Positions 24,250-35,726 of a stretch of DNA of 64,000 bases are shown here, piece after piece. The stretch comes from Portulaca oleracea (lineage: Eukaryota; Streptophyta; Magnoliopsida; Caryophyllales; Portulacaceae): NCBI GenBank assembly GCA_029582165.1, contig CM055871.1, positions 379,501-443,500 of the forward strand. The letters run 5' to 3'. A model generated the notes under the pieces. The model did not search any database. It was not told the DNA's origin and saw nothing but the letters and a program-made list of their open reading frames with translations. Position numbers and translations under genes: made by a program. The first letter of the stretch is position 1, and the number at the start of each line of letters is the position of its first letter.

Positions 24250-25116
24250 TGTAGAACCCCTTTTGAAGAACAGGCCGAAGGATGTTCATCCATCAGAAAG
24301 TGCATCACACCTAAAGGACATTCATGCAAGCCGAAGAGTTTTGAAGTGAAAGACAAACTGAGAAGCCAATTCAGGGAAGTTGCCAGTAAATCAAGAATCC
24401 TACCATTCTATCCTATTTTCGTATCAGACAAACTAATTCTATGCGCTCTATTGCAGGCAACAATCTGTGAAGAAAATTGGAAGGAAACTCAGATTTTGTC
24501 GCGCAAAGAAAGAAGGAAGATCTCGTCTCTATGGAAAGAATAAGCAGATCGCAAGAATTCAGCATATTCTCCAAATCTTCTTCAACAGATATTAACCTCA
24601 AAGAAGAAGCATAAATAGACGAATTCAAGACTAAAGAAAGCAACGATTCCAAGGAAGAAATCGGGTGTTTAAAATAGAAATAGAGTTTTCTGTTTTGTTT
24701 GTGTTCTTGTGAGAATTGGTGATTGTGAGCGTTGAGTGTAATCAATCCTTAACGGAATTAGGCTTGATTGATACTTGTGTAATCGATTCCTAGACGGACT
24801 TAGGATCGATTGAATTGAAACACAAAAGATTGAGTTTGGTGTGTGTTGAAATCCAGAAAATAAGAAGCGTCCCAGTAAGGCGCTTGGTTCTGTGCAAAAC
24901 CTAAGGACGTTCACCTTAGGTTTATCAGATTCCTTGTGATTGAAGTTTAATAAAGGAGGTTATTCAGTTTATACTTTCTGTCCTTTATTAATTCTGCTTT
25001 TGCATTTTACTGAGGTAATTCTCAATCTAATCAGATTGAGAACCTAACGTCCTTTACCAAGTTGTCAATTGTGCAGAAAATTCAGTAACCCTATTCACCC
25101 CCCCAGGGTTCTTTCA
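24250..25116 (+). mobile_element. Solo LTR, 867 bases, TSD GGTAT
   Basis: It starts TGTAGAACCCC and ends TTCTTTCA, and is flanked by GGTAT at 24245-24249 and 25117-25121. A TATA-like ATAAATAG lies at about 24611. The CCTATTCACCCCCC motif near the end is common in copia (SIRE-like) LTRs. No internal region is present, so it is a solo LTR left by recombination between two LTRs. The open frames in it (24346, 24413, 24669) are incidental. Confidence 0.9.
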
Positions 25117-25121
25117 GGTAT

Positions 25122-25690
25122 TATGATGAAAAGACTCGGTTCAAATTTTAGAACTTTGTATATGTTAGTAGTTATTATAAATCTAAAAAATGACTTTAAT
25201 CAAGCGATTGTTTTTACATGCATACCCCTGAAGTTAAGTGTAATTCCTGTTATTTGCAAGTAAAATTTTATACTCCTTATTTTTACTAATAAATACACTC
25301 ATAATAATTTCCAATCAAAACATAGTTTTTGAGGTTTAAATAGACCAAAATACATGTGTGAGTATGTTTTAAATAAACTTTGATTGACTTTAGTAATTTT
25401 CAGCCAAAATTGTTTTTTTATGAATATGTACATTGGGTTACGATGATGAAAACTTAAAATAAAAAAGTTTTCAAACCCAAAATAAAACAAAAATTAAAAG
25501 AGAGTCAACAAAGATTAGTTAAAAATATATTGATAATGGCATTTTGGCCAGTTCAACTCTCAACAATCATACCCCCGTTTGGGGGGACGCTTTATGCAGC
25601 AGGTTGCCCAACTCTCAAAAACCTTAATTTGGTCATCATGGCATGAGTTGTTGACTGTATATTTTTACCATTTATTACGTTGACCAATCT
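25122..25690. other. Spacer with no recognised feature
   Basis: AT-rich DNA. No terminal repeats and no domain-bearing frame were found. Confidence 0.4.
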
Positions 25691-26620
25691 AAAGAAATAA
25701 CCAATAAAAATGACACAATAACAACGTCATTTTATTCCTCGAAGTATAGAGATACTAGAGAAGCACCCTTTAAAATCTCTTGTATCAAAAATAATAAAGC
25801 AAAATATCCATCATAAAAAATGCAACATCGTTTTATTGCTAAATAAAATCGGATTACAACATTTTCTATAGGAAAAAATTTAGAGAAACCAATGTTATTT
25901 GTCAATAACAATAACATATGTTGCCTGAATTTAGAAGGGAAAATTACCTTCTGAATTTCAAATTACAATGTTGTTGGTATAGAGAAACTTATCAATCAAA
26001 TAAGTAAGTTGCCAAAAAATTACCAGAATCTCACATTTCTGAACTTTTAAGTGATTCACTCATTGACAATCTTAACCTCTTGAAAACAAAATGAAGTTAT
26101 AGGACTCAAATGCGATTATCAATCAATTCAGTGAGTTACCTAAGACTAGAAAATCAAGAATTTTCTAAACTTCTTAAGTAACTCAATGATTGATCAATAA
26201 TAGCCTCTTGTGAAATTACCATCATGTACAACTTGGCTGATCAACGACTAATTTGCATGAAAACATCAAAGTCTACGATAACAAGACTCCTAAGCATAGA
26301 AAAGAGAAGTGTTGATCAATGAACTTTAATAAAACCCTATTTATGCCAAGTAAAATGAGCATTTATGTTAAACAATCCATGAGATTTTAGGCGTATTTGT
26401 TTTAAAAAATATTTGACTATGTACAAAGCATTAAAATCTGCATTGATTCTTTTGTTTGAAAAGTAAAGGAAAAAAATCATGTCTGATTACCCCTTTTCTT
26501 CTTTTTTCCATTTTGCGAAATTTGAAGTATGTTTTTGTTTCCTTTTCCTTTTTCGAGAAAAAACTGATTTGATTTCTTTCAACTATATAGTGGCTTGTAA
26601 CTCTTATTAAATTTCTTTTT
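25691..26620. repeat. AT-rich dispersed repeat family, copy 3 (diverged)
   Basis: Same order and strand as 15810-16560. Shared landmarks include AACAATAACATATGTTGCCTG, the segment around TCAATCAATTCAGTGAGTTACC, the AATAATAGCCTCTTG core and TTTGACTATGTACAAAGCAT. The Mutator-like insertion point is empty here as well (26191-26206). Divergence is clearly higher than between copies 1 and 2, so the family has been active or duplicated more than once. Confidence 0.75.
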
Positions 26621-26896
26621 GTGCACACAAGAAACCCAATGAAAGACCGCATAGCCGACCAATTATCGAGGTGGATGGATATGCTACTATAATTGGGTGA
26701 GGGTGTGCTAACAAAGGTGATTGCCTAAGCGATCCCAACTTATACCATGAGTATGTTCTTACTTCCATCAAACTTTTGCAGTGTGATCCAAGGAATGACA
26801 AAAACCCTTTGGTGGGGCTCAAAACGAAACACACACAAGATTCGTTGGTTAAGTTGGAAGAAGCTTTATAAAAAGAAAGAAGATGGGGTGTAGGCA

Positions 26897-26905
<9 letters not shown>

Positions 26906-26945
<40 letters not shown>
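26906..26945. repeat. (TA)n microsatellite
   Basis: An uninterrupted run of TA dinucleotides, directly before the likely start of a plus-strand LTR. Confidence 0.95.
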
Positions 26946-26946
<1 letters not shown>

Positions 26947-26950
26947 GTGT

Positions 26951-27509
26951 CAAGACTAATAATAATAATGATTTAATTTTTTTAATTTGGGTTAGCCTGA
27001 TTAACTAATTAATTAGACCCAAGTTACTAGCAAGTCAAAAACCCATATCAAAAGCCGATAAACGGACTCTCAAGTCAATGATCAAATTTGCCAGCTCAAA
27101 TGGACTACTACGTCAACTTTAGCTGCAGGCCCAATCAACGGTCTAGGAAGACTAACAAGTCAAACGTCCAGCTACGACTATTCTCTATAAATATGGAGAT
27201 ACTCCTTCATTAAGGTGGTCAGAAAAATTGATCATAAAAAGACATTCTCTCTAGACTCCAACAACAAACACATCAAGGTGTCGTTGCTCTAAAGATCAAA
27301 CTCACAAGACTTGGTAAAGATTGAAGTTGTTCCTATATCTCATCAAGTATAGGTTTGGAGATCGAATCAGAGGAGTTCATTTTTTCGTTGTGTTGTAACA
27401 AAATATAGAGATTGTACCCATTCTTTGAATATAAATACAAAAATTAAATATGTTCTATTTTTCTTGTCTTTATTTATTTTAGACTTGAAATTTGTGGTTA
27501 CAAATTTTG
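26951..27509 (+). repeat. Plus-strand LTR ending at 27509
   Basis: The end GTGGTTACA is followed by a primer-binding-site-like sequence, which fixes the right boundary. A TATAAATA box at 27186-27193 and a CT-rich start region support an LTR promoter on the plus strand. The left boundary is a guess (TGTGTCAAG just after the TA run, about 26947). The downstream internal region has no recognised coding part. Confidence 0.6.
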
Positions 27510-27513
27510 GCGC

Positions 27514-27533
27514 ACTCGGTAGGACATTTCTAG
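27514..27533 (+). other. Primer-binding-site-like sequence
   Basis: TTGGCGCACTCGGTAGGAC follows the LTR end by a few bases. TTGGCGC-starting sites of this type are common directly after LTRs of plant Tat/Athila gypsy elements. The tRNA was not identified. Confidence 0.6.
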
Positions 27534-27689
27534 GTAGACAGCGGGTATTTGAGCACATGAATATATATATGCGCATAAGCAAATAAATAGAAGAAGCCGA
27601 GCCAAAATACTTGCTTTTATGCACTCTACATGCACAAGTTCACAAAATACTTGCTGTCGGTGCTCTTTTAAAGGAGACTAGAAGGTGGA

Positions 27690-28078
27690 CGTCAGCAACC
27701 TTTTAGCGACGGATGGATGAAGATGGCGCCTTTTAGCGGCATCCTGAAGGATGTCAACGGCCTTTTTGAGGCAGCTGGATGAAGGCGGCGCCTTTTAGCA
27801 GCATCCTGAAGGATGTCAGCAACCTTTTATCGGCAGCTGGATGATGGCGGCGCCTTTTAGCGGTAGCTTGAAGATGGCAGTTCCTTTTAGCGGCAACCTG
27901 GTGTCAGCAACCTTTTAGTGGCAGCTAGAAGATGGCGGTTCCTTTTAACGACAACTTGGTGTCATCTACCTTTTAGCGGCAGCTGGAAGATGGCGGTTCC
28001 TTTTAGCGGCAACTTGGTGTCAGCAACCTTTTAGCGGCAACCTAGTGTCAGCAACCTTTTAGCGGCTGCTGGAAGATG
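27690..28078. repeat. Minisatellite 1, CCTTTTAGCGGC-based
   Basis: CCTTTTAGCGGC or close variants recur about every 25-35 bases, organised in a higher unit of roughly 60 bases that alternates GATGGCGGTT and AACTTGGTGTCAGCAA. Plant Tat-lineage elements are known for variable tandem repeats in their untranslated region, which fits this position. Confidence 0.85.
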
Positions 28079-28199
28079 ATGTCCGGTTTTCCTGGTGTTG
28101 GTGATAGTTCCCTGCACAGAAACTATAGTAGAATGTCAGATCATTTTGAATGATGGCTGGAGATATGGAGAATTACCTGTCTGGCAGATTGATGATGAT

Positions 28200-28400
28200 G
28201 CCCAACAAATTTTCCGGACGCAGATCAGATTTACCCGAAGTAGTTGATGATGCTCAACGGATTTTCCCGAGGCGGACCGGATTTTCCCGATGTTGGTGAC
28301 GCCCAACGGATTTTCCCCAGGCGGATCGGATTTTCCCGATGCAGATGGTGCCCAACGGATTTTCCCAAGGCCGATGACGTCCAACGGATTTTCCCGAGGC
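28200..28400. repeat. Minisatellite 2, CAACGGATTTTCCC-based
   Basis: CCAACGGATTTTCCC recurs at about 28253, 28302, 28351 and 28381, with CCGGATTTTCCCGATG in between. The period is close to 49 bases, with a half-period near 24. The open frames crossing it (28136-28453, both strands) follow the repeat and are not genes. Confidence 0.85.
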
Positions 28401-30990
28401 TGATGATTGTGTCGGTGGCGTCCATGGCAACTTTTGTTGCTTTGGCAGACTAGAAGATCGTCATGAGGATGAGCTTTGGATGATAGTCCACTTGAATTAG
28501 AAAGAACTCACTCAGAGTGTGGTTAGAACTTCCTCTTATCTTGCTCTTGATGATTAGTAGTCGAGTCTAATCTTCTGTGTGAGATGACATTCTTTGATTC
28601 TCCTTCTTTTCTCGATGAGGATGCATGCACTTGGTCTTCTAGACTCTAGACTCTTATGGACTTATGCGTGACTATTGACTTAATGCAATGCAATGACAAG
28701 GAGAATATATACATGAATGGTATTTTACAATGCATGTGACTCAATATGCAAACAGCCCCCAATCCTAATGCTAGAACGATGATTCCCTAAGTGTCAGAGC
28801 AATTCGACATGCGATTTTAGGACAGGGCAGGATAGGTGAGACTTATGAAGAGACCTAATGATCAAGGAATTGTCCCGTATAACTTGTCTTGTCCTCTTAC
28901 TTCCTCGGATCATTGTGGAGATAGGCAGAGTCCCGTTACAGGTTAGGTGAGGATTAGGGGAGCCCCCGGTTCAAATGAACTCTTCTCTCGAGTCGGATGT
29001 TGTTTGTATTTAGCCATTGAGGTGGTTGATTTCCTGTCCTTGACGGATGGGCCTTGCTCAGGTGTGTTGAGAACAGCCTCGAAATATTGGGCCTCGCACT
29101 TGCACTAATGACCAAGTCAAAAAGCTCGGCGGTATGGGAGGATGAAAAGGGTTGGCAAAAGAAAGGGTAAGTGTGATGATGGCCAGATGCGTTCATGAGT
29201 CCCTTGGTGAAAACGAGATGATAGTGGGTTAATGGTCGAATCTAGGTATGCCACGATTGACATATGACCATGTTTTAGCTAAGGCTAGACGGTCGGCAAG
29301 GGGTAAGTCTCCTCATAGGAGAAGAGGTGAGGGAATGGATTTATGTCATAAGAGGAGAGGTGGTTGGATGTTCGAATGTGAAGATGATCCAAGTCTAACT
29401 GAAAGAAGATCGAGGAATTATGATGGCGGAGATGTAAAAGAACTTCAAAATCCAGGGTTTACTCTCCTTTTGCCTAACCTGCCTTGACAGGTTTTCAGGC
29501 TAGTCTCTCTTATTCTCTCTCTCTCCTTTTGCCTAGCTTGGGATTTCCAAGCTAGCCTCTCTTGTTCTCTCTCTCTTATTTTGCCTAGCTCGGGGTTTCG
29601 AGCTAGGTTCTCTAATTTTTACTCTTAAAGACCAAATTTTTGTGACAAAAAAGGATGTTCCTTTAAGCTAAATTGTAGCGGTCGGGCCTCAAAGAGGTTC
29701 TCCTACGTATCCGATGTGGAATCATGCCAGTCGTAGTTCATAAGGTGCAACTTCAAAGGATCGGTGCCTCTAGGAGGGCTTAGTAAGGTAGGCTTGAGGA
29801 TGGTTATGGTTGCAAAGGCGTAATATGATGTGCAGGCTTGGGGCGTAAGGCTTGAGAACAATTTGGAAGGTTTATGGGGGTTTTTCGGTGTGCATGACTA
29901 TTAGCTCCGCCTCCAATTTCTCACCCTCCTTTTTTTCGCTTTTTTTTTCTCTCTCTCTCTCTTCACTTTTTTATTCCCCTTTCTTTTTTTTTGTTGGTAT
30001 GCTTCGAGATTTGGATGGCCCAAAAAGAGGTTTACTCTCCCAGCACAGATTTCTCCATACGCAAACAAAGTGCTTAAGGGACATAAGTGACGTACCACTC
30101 ATGCCGACCCATGTTGGTGAACCAACTAGGAACTCTCTCTTTTCTTTTCTTTTCTTTTCTTTTTTTTGACTTCCTTCTTCATAGGATTGACTCCTTTTCA
30201 CCTTCTTGATAATATTAGTCACAACACACCTCTTGGCTTTGGGGTAGATAGGAAGTAGTCATGAAGAGAATGATCGGGTTTGTCAAGGCTAAGGGTTTTT
30301 GAACGATGGCTGTTACGAGTGATGCAAAGAGGGATGATTTGGTGAATAGGGACTTGGGATGGAGATGTAGATGTAGATGATAAGTAGGGATAGATGTTGT
30401 GGGCAAATGGAAGGTAACGGATGGTGATGTGGGTGGTGACGTGATAGCCTCCTGTCCTAGGCACATTTTTGTTCAAGCTACTGGTCTAGGAGCATAGAGA
30501 TGTCTTTTCAAGAGATTGGTGGTTTTGGTCTTCTCTCCTTTTGCCAAGTCTGCTTGATGAATGCAAACTGGCTTCTCTCTTTTTTTTTTCTCTCATTTTT
30601 TTTTCTTTTTTAAACCCTGGATTCGTACGATGACAAACATGATGAATAGAAGGGTATATGAGGGTGATGATAGATGGATATGTCAGACTTGGATGTTAAG
30701 GCTAACGAATGGGTGAAGGAGCTTTTCGACTCAAGTTAAGAGTACTAGCACAAGATTCTCAAACAATCACAATCAAATAGATGTATCTTATTGAGGTCAA
30801 AAGACAAGCATATCACAGACCGACTCAATGCCTCCCTAACTGACTCAGAATGCTCAAAGGAATTGAGACCCTATCTGACTTCAAAGCCCTCTTCCTGCAG
30901 CATTGCCTTTCCCTGTTGACTACTCCTGTAGGGTTGTCGCCCTAGTTAGCTTCTTGTGCTGCTTTTGGTAGAGGCAATTTACCCGACCGG
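28401..30990 (-). other. Untranslated part of a Tat-like element (probable)
   Basis: No coding domain is found. On the minus strand, 29690-29745 reads GAACTACGACTGG...GGATACGTAGGAG, a landmark I know from non-coding parts of plant Tat-like elements. Three hairpins lie at 29476-29607. Pyrimidine tracts occur at 29930-29990 and 30575-30610. It follows gag in the transcription direction, where pol would be expected, so pol appears to be deleted. Confidence 0.45.
29476..29607. repeat. Three consecutive hairpins in ~55-base units
   Basis: Each unit consists of a CTCTCCTTTTGCCTA-like lead and a perfect inverted repeat: AACCTG/CAGGTT (29476-29493), CTAGCTTGG/CCAAGCTAG (29533-29555) and CCTAGCTCG/CGAGCTAGG (29584-29607). 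Loops are 5 or 6 bases. The stems differ in sequence but remain fully paired. Confidence 0.8.
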
Positions 30991-30998
30991 ATCATACC

Positions 30999-31538
30999 CT
31001 AAATCTTATTCTTCAAGGTCCAACACTTCTCGGTGTCATGTCCCTTACACCTATGATAGTTGCAGAATGCCTTGTCATCCCAACTTGGGTACTTCGTTTC
31101 TGGCTTTGGTCCTGGTAAAGGCAACTCCGTCAGGTCTTTCCTTAAGAGACGAGCCAAAGTATCGGCATAGGTGGTGTCGAGTGGAGTGTAATGGTCGTAC
31201 TTTGGTTGGATTTCTAACTGAATTACATTAGCCTCAATACTCTTAGATGGGTGGCTGGGTGAACCAGTAGCCCTCCTATGAGGACACTCTTGGGTGGCAT
31301 CCTTCTCATTGTTCATGGTCTCGAGTTGGACACAAAGGTCCTTCAAGTAGTCGAAGTCCTTGATCACATGGTATCCTAGGTGCCGAGTTAGGCTACTCTT
31401 AAGACTTTGTTTAAAGGTGGATAACTGTAAGCGTAGAGGTATAGTCTCATTGATGTGAGACAACATGATGTGCCATCTTTCGATGTAATTCAGGAAGGAC
31501 TCATCTTTCCTTTGCTTCATGGTTGTTAGGTCATCCAA
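30999..31538 (-). pseudogene. Tat/Ogre-like gag, C-terminal part with zinc knuckle
   Basis: The frame carries the tail of the gag core (TMKQRKDESFLNYIERW, a long helix-rich region) and near its end CNYHRCKGHDTEKC followed by WTLKNKI. This histidine-containing knuckle with the LKxxI tail is typical of Tat/Ogre-lineage gag. It ends shortly after the knuckle and no protease follows. The upstream gag segment is in a different frame, separated by a stop. Confidence 0.85.
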
Positions 31539-31553
31539 TGTGTCATGCTTCTT

Positions 31554-31820
31554 CTAGATACGGTTGTAGTGATTGATAAAGGCCTTAAAAAGTTCGTTCC
31601 AGTCAGCCTTCACTTCAGGTGATAGGGCATGGTACCATACTTTGGCTTCTCCATCTAGGGTGGATGGGAAGACTATAGAGTACAAGTCAACATCAATCCT
31701 GTTAAGAGGTGCCAGACGCATGAACTCCTCGATGTAGTGAGTGGGATTTTCAGATGGCTTGAATTTGATGTTGGGTACTTCAACTTTGTCGGCCACCTTC
31801 ATGACCGGGTGGATGGGCAA
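31554..31820 (-). pseudogene. Tat/Ogre-like gag, core part
   Basis: It contains FKPSENPTHYIEEFMRLAP, FPSTLDGEAKVWYHALSP and WNELFKAFINHYN, the conserved core of plant gypsy gag (Retrotrans_gag family). It would form the capsid shell of the particle. It is separated from 30999-31538 by a short out-of-frame gap and from 31965-32153 by a stop near 31824. Confidence 0.85.
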
Positions 31821-31964
31821 AGGCTAATCTGTGTACTTGTCAGCAAAGGCCGGAACAATGCTCATTATCTTGGTAAGACTCTCCAGCTTTTGATCTAAGG
31901 CCTTGACAATAGGATTCTCAGTGACTTTGGGAACTTCTAAGGCTGCCTTGGACTTCTCTTTGAA

Positions 31965-32153
31965 CTACCTTGAGCCCCCTGACTTATCTTCTGCAGGTGT
32001 CTTGATAAGTTCAGGCTTAGATTCATACCCATGAACTTTTATGACATCATCATCTCCCTCAGTATTCAGTCCGAGCTTCTCATTGATTTTAGTTATGGCT
32101 TGCAGCATGCCATTTATCGCTTGTTGTTGCTCGTGGAACCTTTTCCCAATCAT
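31965..32153 (-). pseudogene. Tat/Ogre-like gag, N-terminal coiled-coil fragment
   Basis: A 62-codon stretch with FHEQQQAINGMLQAITKINEKLG, a probable coiled coil of the gag N terminus, in register with the downstream gag pieces. Together the three pieces show one gag gene broken by stops or frameshifts. Confidence 0.65.
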
Positions 32154-32159
32154 CTGCTC

Positions 32160-33106
32160 CTATTCAAGGGAATTTGCAAAGACTAAGGCTTGCATCTTAG
32201 TGTAGAGGTCCTCTAGTTGTTGGAAATGTTAGCTTCAACGCCTTGGACATGGATCTCTTGGAATCGCTCCTCGGCCGTGGTATGATCTTGAGTGGTGAAT
32301 GGATCGTAGCGCGGATTTGGAACAATTCGACAGGTGTGGGTTTCTAATGCGGGCTCGGAAGCAATCTCCTATCTTGCATGTATAGAAATTTGTTAAAGAT
32401 TCGACAAATAACTCTAACACTTGCTACCCAATGCATGCATGTCTTAAGACACCTATATGAGATCCTAACAGACTCGACACCTTCATGCTGACACTCAAAT
32501 GACTCACCCACTTCTTGGGAGTGCATGTCCTAACTCTATATGAACATAACAACAGAACATTATAAAAGCCGAATAAAGTTAAATATAGTGAGCTGATTAT
32601 AAGTTGGAAAGCACAAGTCAATGTTTCTCAATTCGGATGGGCCCAATCCACAGGCTGACCGTTTTAAGGAGAATCTGTAACTTGGCCCAACAAACTTAAA
32701 CAACTCTAGTAATACTAGCTATTATGTGGACTAGGATAATGCTCGATAGGACTGATGACCTATGCTTTTTGACACATTTATTTTATTCACTTATACATAG
32801 ACCCGTGCGTTGCACGGGATGCAAGTAAACCATACATATTATTGAAAATATTACCAATGTTATATTTTAAAAAATAAAGAAGAAAACAATAATGAAAAAT
32901 AAAAAGAATAGTATTCTTATTTAAAATAATAAAGGAAAAATACTAGTGCATATAAAAAAAAAGGAATTGAAAAAAAGTCATCAATGTAAACATACACACA
33001 TTAATGCAATGATTTTTAAAAAAAATTAAATAGAATCAGCTATAGATTTTCCAAAATACCCTTATTAGAGTCCACATATTTCAATCATCACCATTTGTAC
33101 CCAGAA

Positions 33107-33146
<40 letters not shown>

Positions 33147-33829
33147 ATACTCAAGGAAAATGGACATTATAATGGACTAAATAAAGCCAACAATAAGCGG
33201 GTTATAATTAGTTTATAGGTTAATTGGTAAATCCAATATGGTTGAGCCTAACAATGAGTAAGCCATAAATTTGATGGATTTAATAATTAAATCTATAAAT
33301 TAATTTACTCAAGCTTAGTGACTATTATGCAGTCTAAGACGTTATCCATTAACTTTGTTAGACTTTAGTCGGATTTTTGGACCTTTATCAAGAAAACATC
33401 GTAAAGGGTCATATAATATCATCAAATGCGAGATAAGTTTTGCTTTATAAATTAGAGTAGTCAACCTTTGTACATAAATGGAGTCAACAACTGGGTTAAC
33501 CAAAATGTTTGAGGTTAATTGCCCTAATTAATAAACAATCATCTTCTCAGCCCAATGAATTTTATATGAACTAGAACAAAGCCCCTAGACTAAGGTCGAC
33601 TTTTTTGCAATAAAGAAAAAGGGGAAGGGAAGATACACATATACACATAGCATAGAACATGAGGGGTACCATTGCTTTTGTGCTCCCGTGTCAAAAGACC
33701 CAGAGAGTAGCCTGGTATGCAAAATGTCTAAAAGAATAATAAAAATGTGAAATAAATCAACTTCTCCCTTTGACAATTTCAAATCAACTTGATTTTTTCA
33801 AGTTTCACCCTCTTTTTAAGTCTAAGTCC
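32160..33829 (-). other. Leader between PBS and gag of the minus Tat-like element
   Basis: No gene is seen. It includes a perfect hairpin CCCGTGC-GTT-GCACGGG (32802-32818) and an AT/GT microsatellite (33106-33147). Part of it, about 32790-33560, is very AT-rich and may be an insertion whose ends I could not define. Confidence 0.45.
33106..33147. repeat. AT then GT microsatellite
   Basis: A run of AT dinucleotides passes directly into a run of GT dinucleotides. Confidence 0.9.
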
Positions 33830-33845
33830 TCAATGGAGTCGCCAA
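33830..33845 (-). other. Primer-binding site of the minus Tat-like element
   Basis: On the minus strand, TGGCGACTCCATTGAG follows the LTR end TCCTACA by three bases. TGGCGACTCC is a primer-binding site I associate with Tat/Ogre elements (tRNA-Arg type, from memory). It shows that the LTR at 33848-35726 is a 5' LTR and that gag at 30999-32153 belongs to it. Confidence 0.75.
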
Positions 33846-33847
33846 TC

Positions 33848-35726
33848 TGTAGGACCCCAAATAATCCCCCTCCCGGGAAATTGTTTCGAACGTACTACTT
33901 AATGATCGGGAGCCGACTGGTTGCTTAATCTCTAAATGAGGATGTTCTTATTTTATGAAAATCATTTTCGAGAGGAGGGGCTTTTATTATTTAAGAATCG
34001 ATTTTATTATTAACGTGTGTGGAATTACATTGAATTATTTAATAATGATCCACATTAATTTTATCCAAACTTGGGCCCAAAAGAGAGGAAACGAGCCACC
34101 AGAAGGCGTCATAGGCCGCATGACCTATAACACTTCTTCTGTTGGGCTCGCGCATCGCTGGCCAAACAGAAAATGGCAAAAATTGTCATAGGTCATGCGA
34201 CCTGCGAGAACTTTTATACCATTTTTATTGGGTCGGCCGTGGGTTAGGATAGAATAAATATAAAATCATTTTATTAATTTTTTTGGTGTAATACTCGTGC
34301 ATTTACAATAAAAAATCGGTTATGAAGAAAGAGTTGCCAGCCGATTTAAGGAAATCGACAAACCCAAAAAAAAGAAATAAAAATGACTCTATTCTACGAA
34401 CCAGAATTTTGAATCCGGGGGTGATGTTACGAATTCGAGAATTAAAGAATTCTTGAATCCGCCTGTTTGAAAACAGACTTTACTAGAATCGAACTTCAAA
34501 TGAAATGAGCGGGGAGAAGTTTAATTAATTTCACAAAATTATATTCTAGAACATGCAACGTTAAGGCTTAATGTTTTCACAAAATATGTACAAGTAAAAC
34601 GACTTAAAGAATGAAATTACATGATTGGAATATAAAAAACACAAACCTCACTTTAGGTCTTGACGTAGTGGAGAAAAGATCGACTCTCGAGAACTTGAAT
34701 ATGGTATCGGTTTAGACATTGGATGAGGTTATGGGTGTTTTTGTGTATGGAAGGAAGTGATGTTTGGATGATATAGTGGAGATAGTGATGATGGTTATAG
34801 AAGATGAAGATGGTTTGAGAGAGAATAGATATGGAGAGAGTAGAGAGTGTGAGTGTATAGAAGTCTATGATAGGATTAGTTGATGAGAAGAGTTGATGGA
34901 ATGAATGGAGAAGTGGAGAGTATTTATAGGTGGGAGGAGACGGGTTAGGATGGAAGGATGAGGGACATGATCCAAGGATCATGCCCCTAATGGCATGATC
35001 ATAGGCCGCATGGCCTATGATGGTATCGGAAGTCAACCAAGTCAATCAAGAAGGGTTGTCATCAAGGGATTGGTGGGGAAAATCTGGCGCCAAAATTCAA
35101 TTGCAAAGCATAGGCCTAGTGCCCTATGATGTTAAAACACACAGATCGGTGACGTGGACGTTAGCAATGGCCTGGGCATGCAACAACATAGGTCATGCGG
35201 CCTATGCTTCTGTTTTTTGGGCTTGGCTCGCCTTCTAGATCATCTCAATTGCGTCGTAGGCCAGGTGGCCTATGCTTCTTTATTCTGGCTTGGGCTGGAT
35301 TAAAACATCGTAGGCCACGCGGCTTACGCTTCTTCTTTCTGGGCTCGGACAGCCTTCTAGGCCTAGTTTCTGGGCTTGGGAGTTGGTGTAGGCCGCATGG
35401 CCTATGCAACTGCCTAGTCCAATTTCAAACGACCCCTAATTCCTTCATCCGGACTCCGATTGAGGCGATTCAACAGGTGTTGGAAAGCTTATGATGTGTA
35501 CTTTAGTCTCATCAAAAGCAATAGGGCCAATGAGACATGTGGAAAAAATGTGATTAAAAAAGGTGAGCACATGTATGTGGAAAGGGTGAAAAATAAAGAC
35601 TTTTGTGGTGGGTTGGCCCGATACCTTTTGATTTAGAAAGGCCCATTGGATTTGCTATCAATCTAGCCTCTTTTCTTATTGTGCTTGATTTGTACACTTG
35701 TCCCGGTAGAAAACTCGATGTCTACA
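33848..35726 (-). repeat. 5' LTR of minus-strand Tat/Ogre-like element
   Basis: On the minus strand it starts TGTAGACATCG and ends GGGGTCCTACA. It contains a TATA box (34921-34928), the phrase AGTCCGGATGAAGGAATTA (35437-35459), and at least six GGCC-centred palindromes between phrase and TATA, two more lying downstream of TATA. The first ~330 bases match the start of the LTR at 40010. Its 5' end is inserted in the 5' LTR of the neighbouring gag-protease element. Open frames in it follow no protein family. Confidence 0.85.

Noticed and set aside
29852..30222. Short Phe- or Lys-rich frames on both strands
   Set aside because: They arise from TTTTCTCTCT-type pyrimidine tracts and have no conserved motif.
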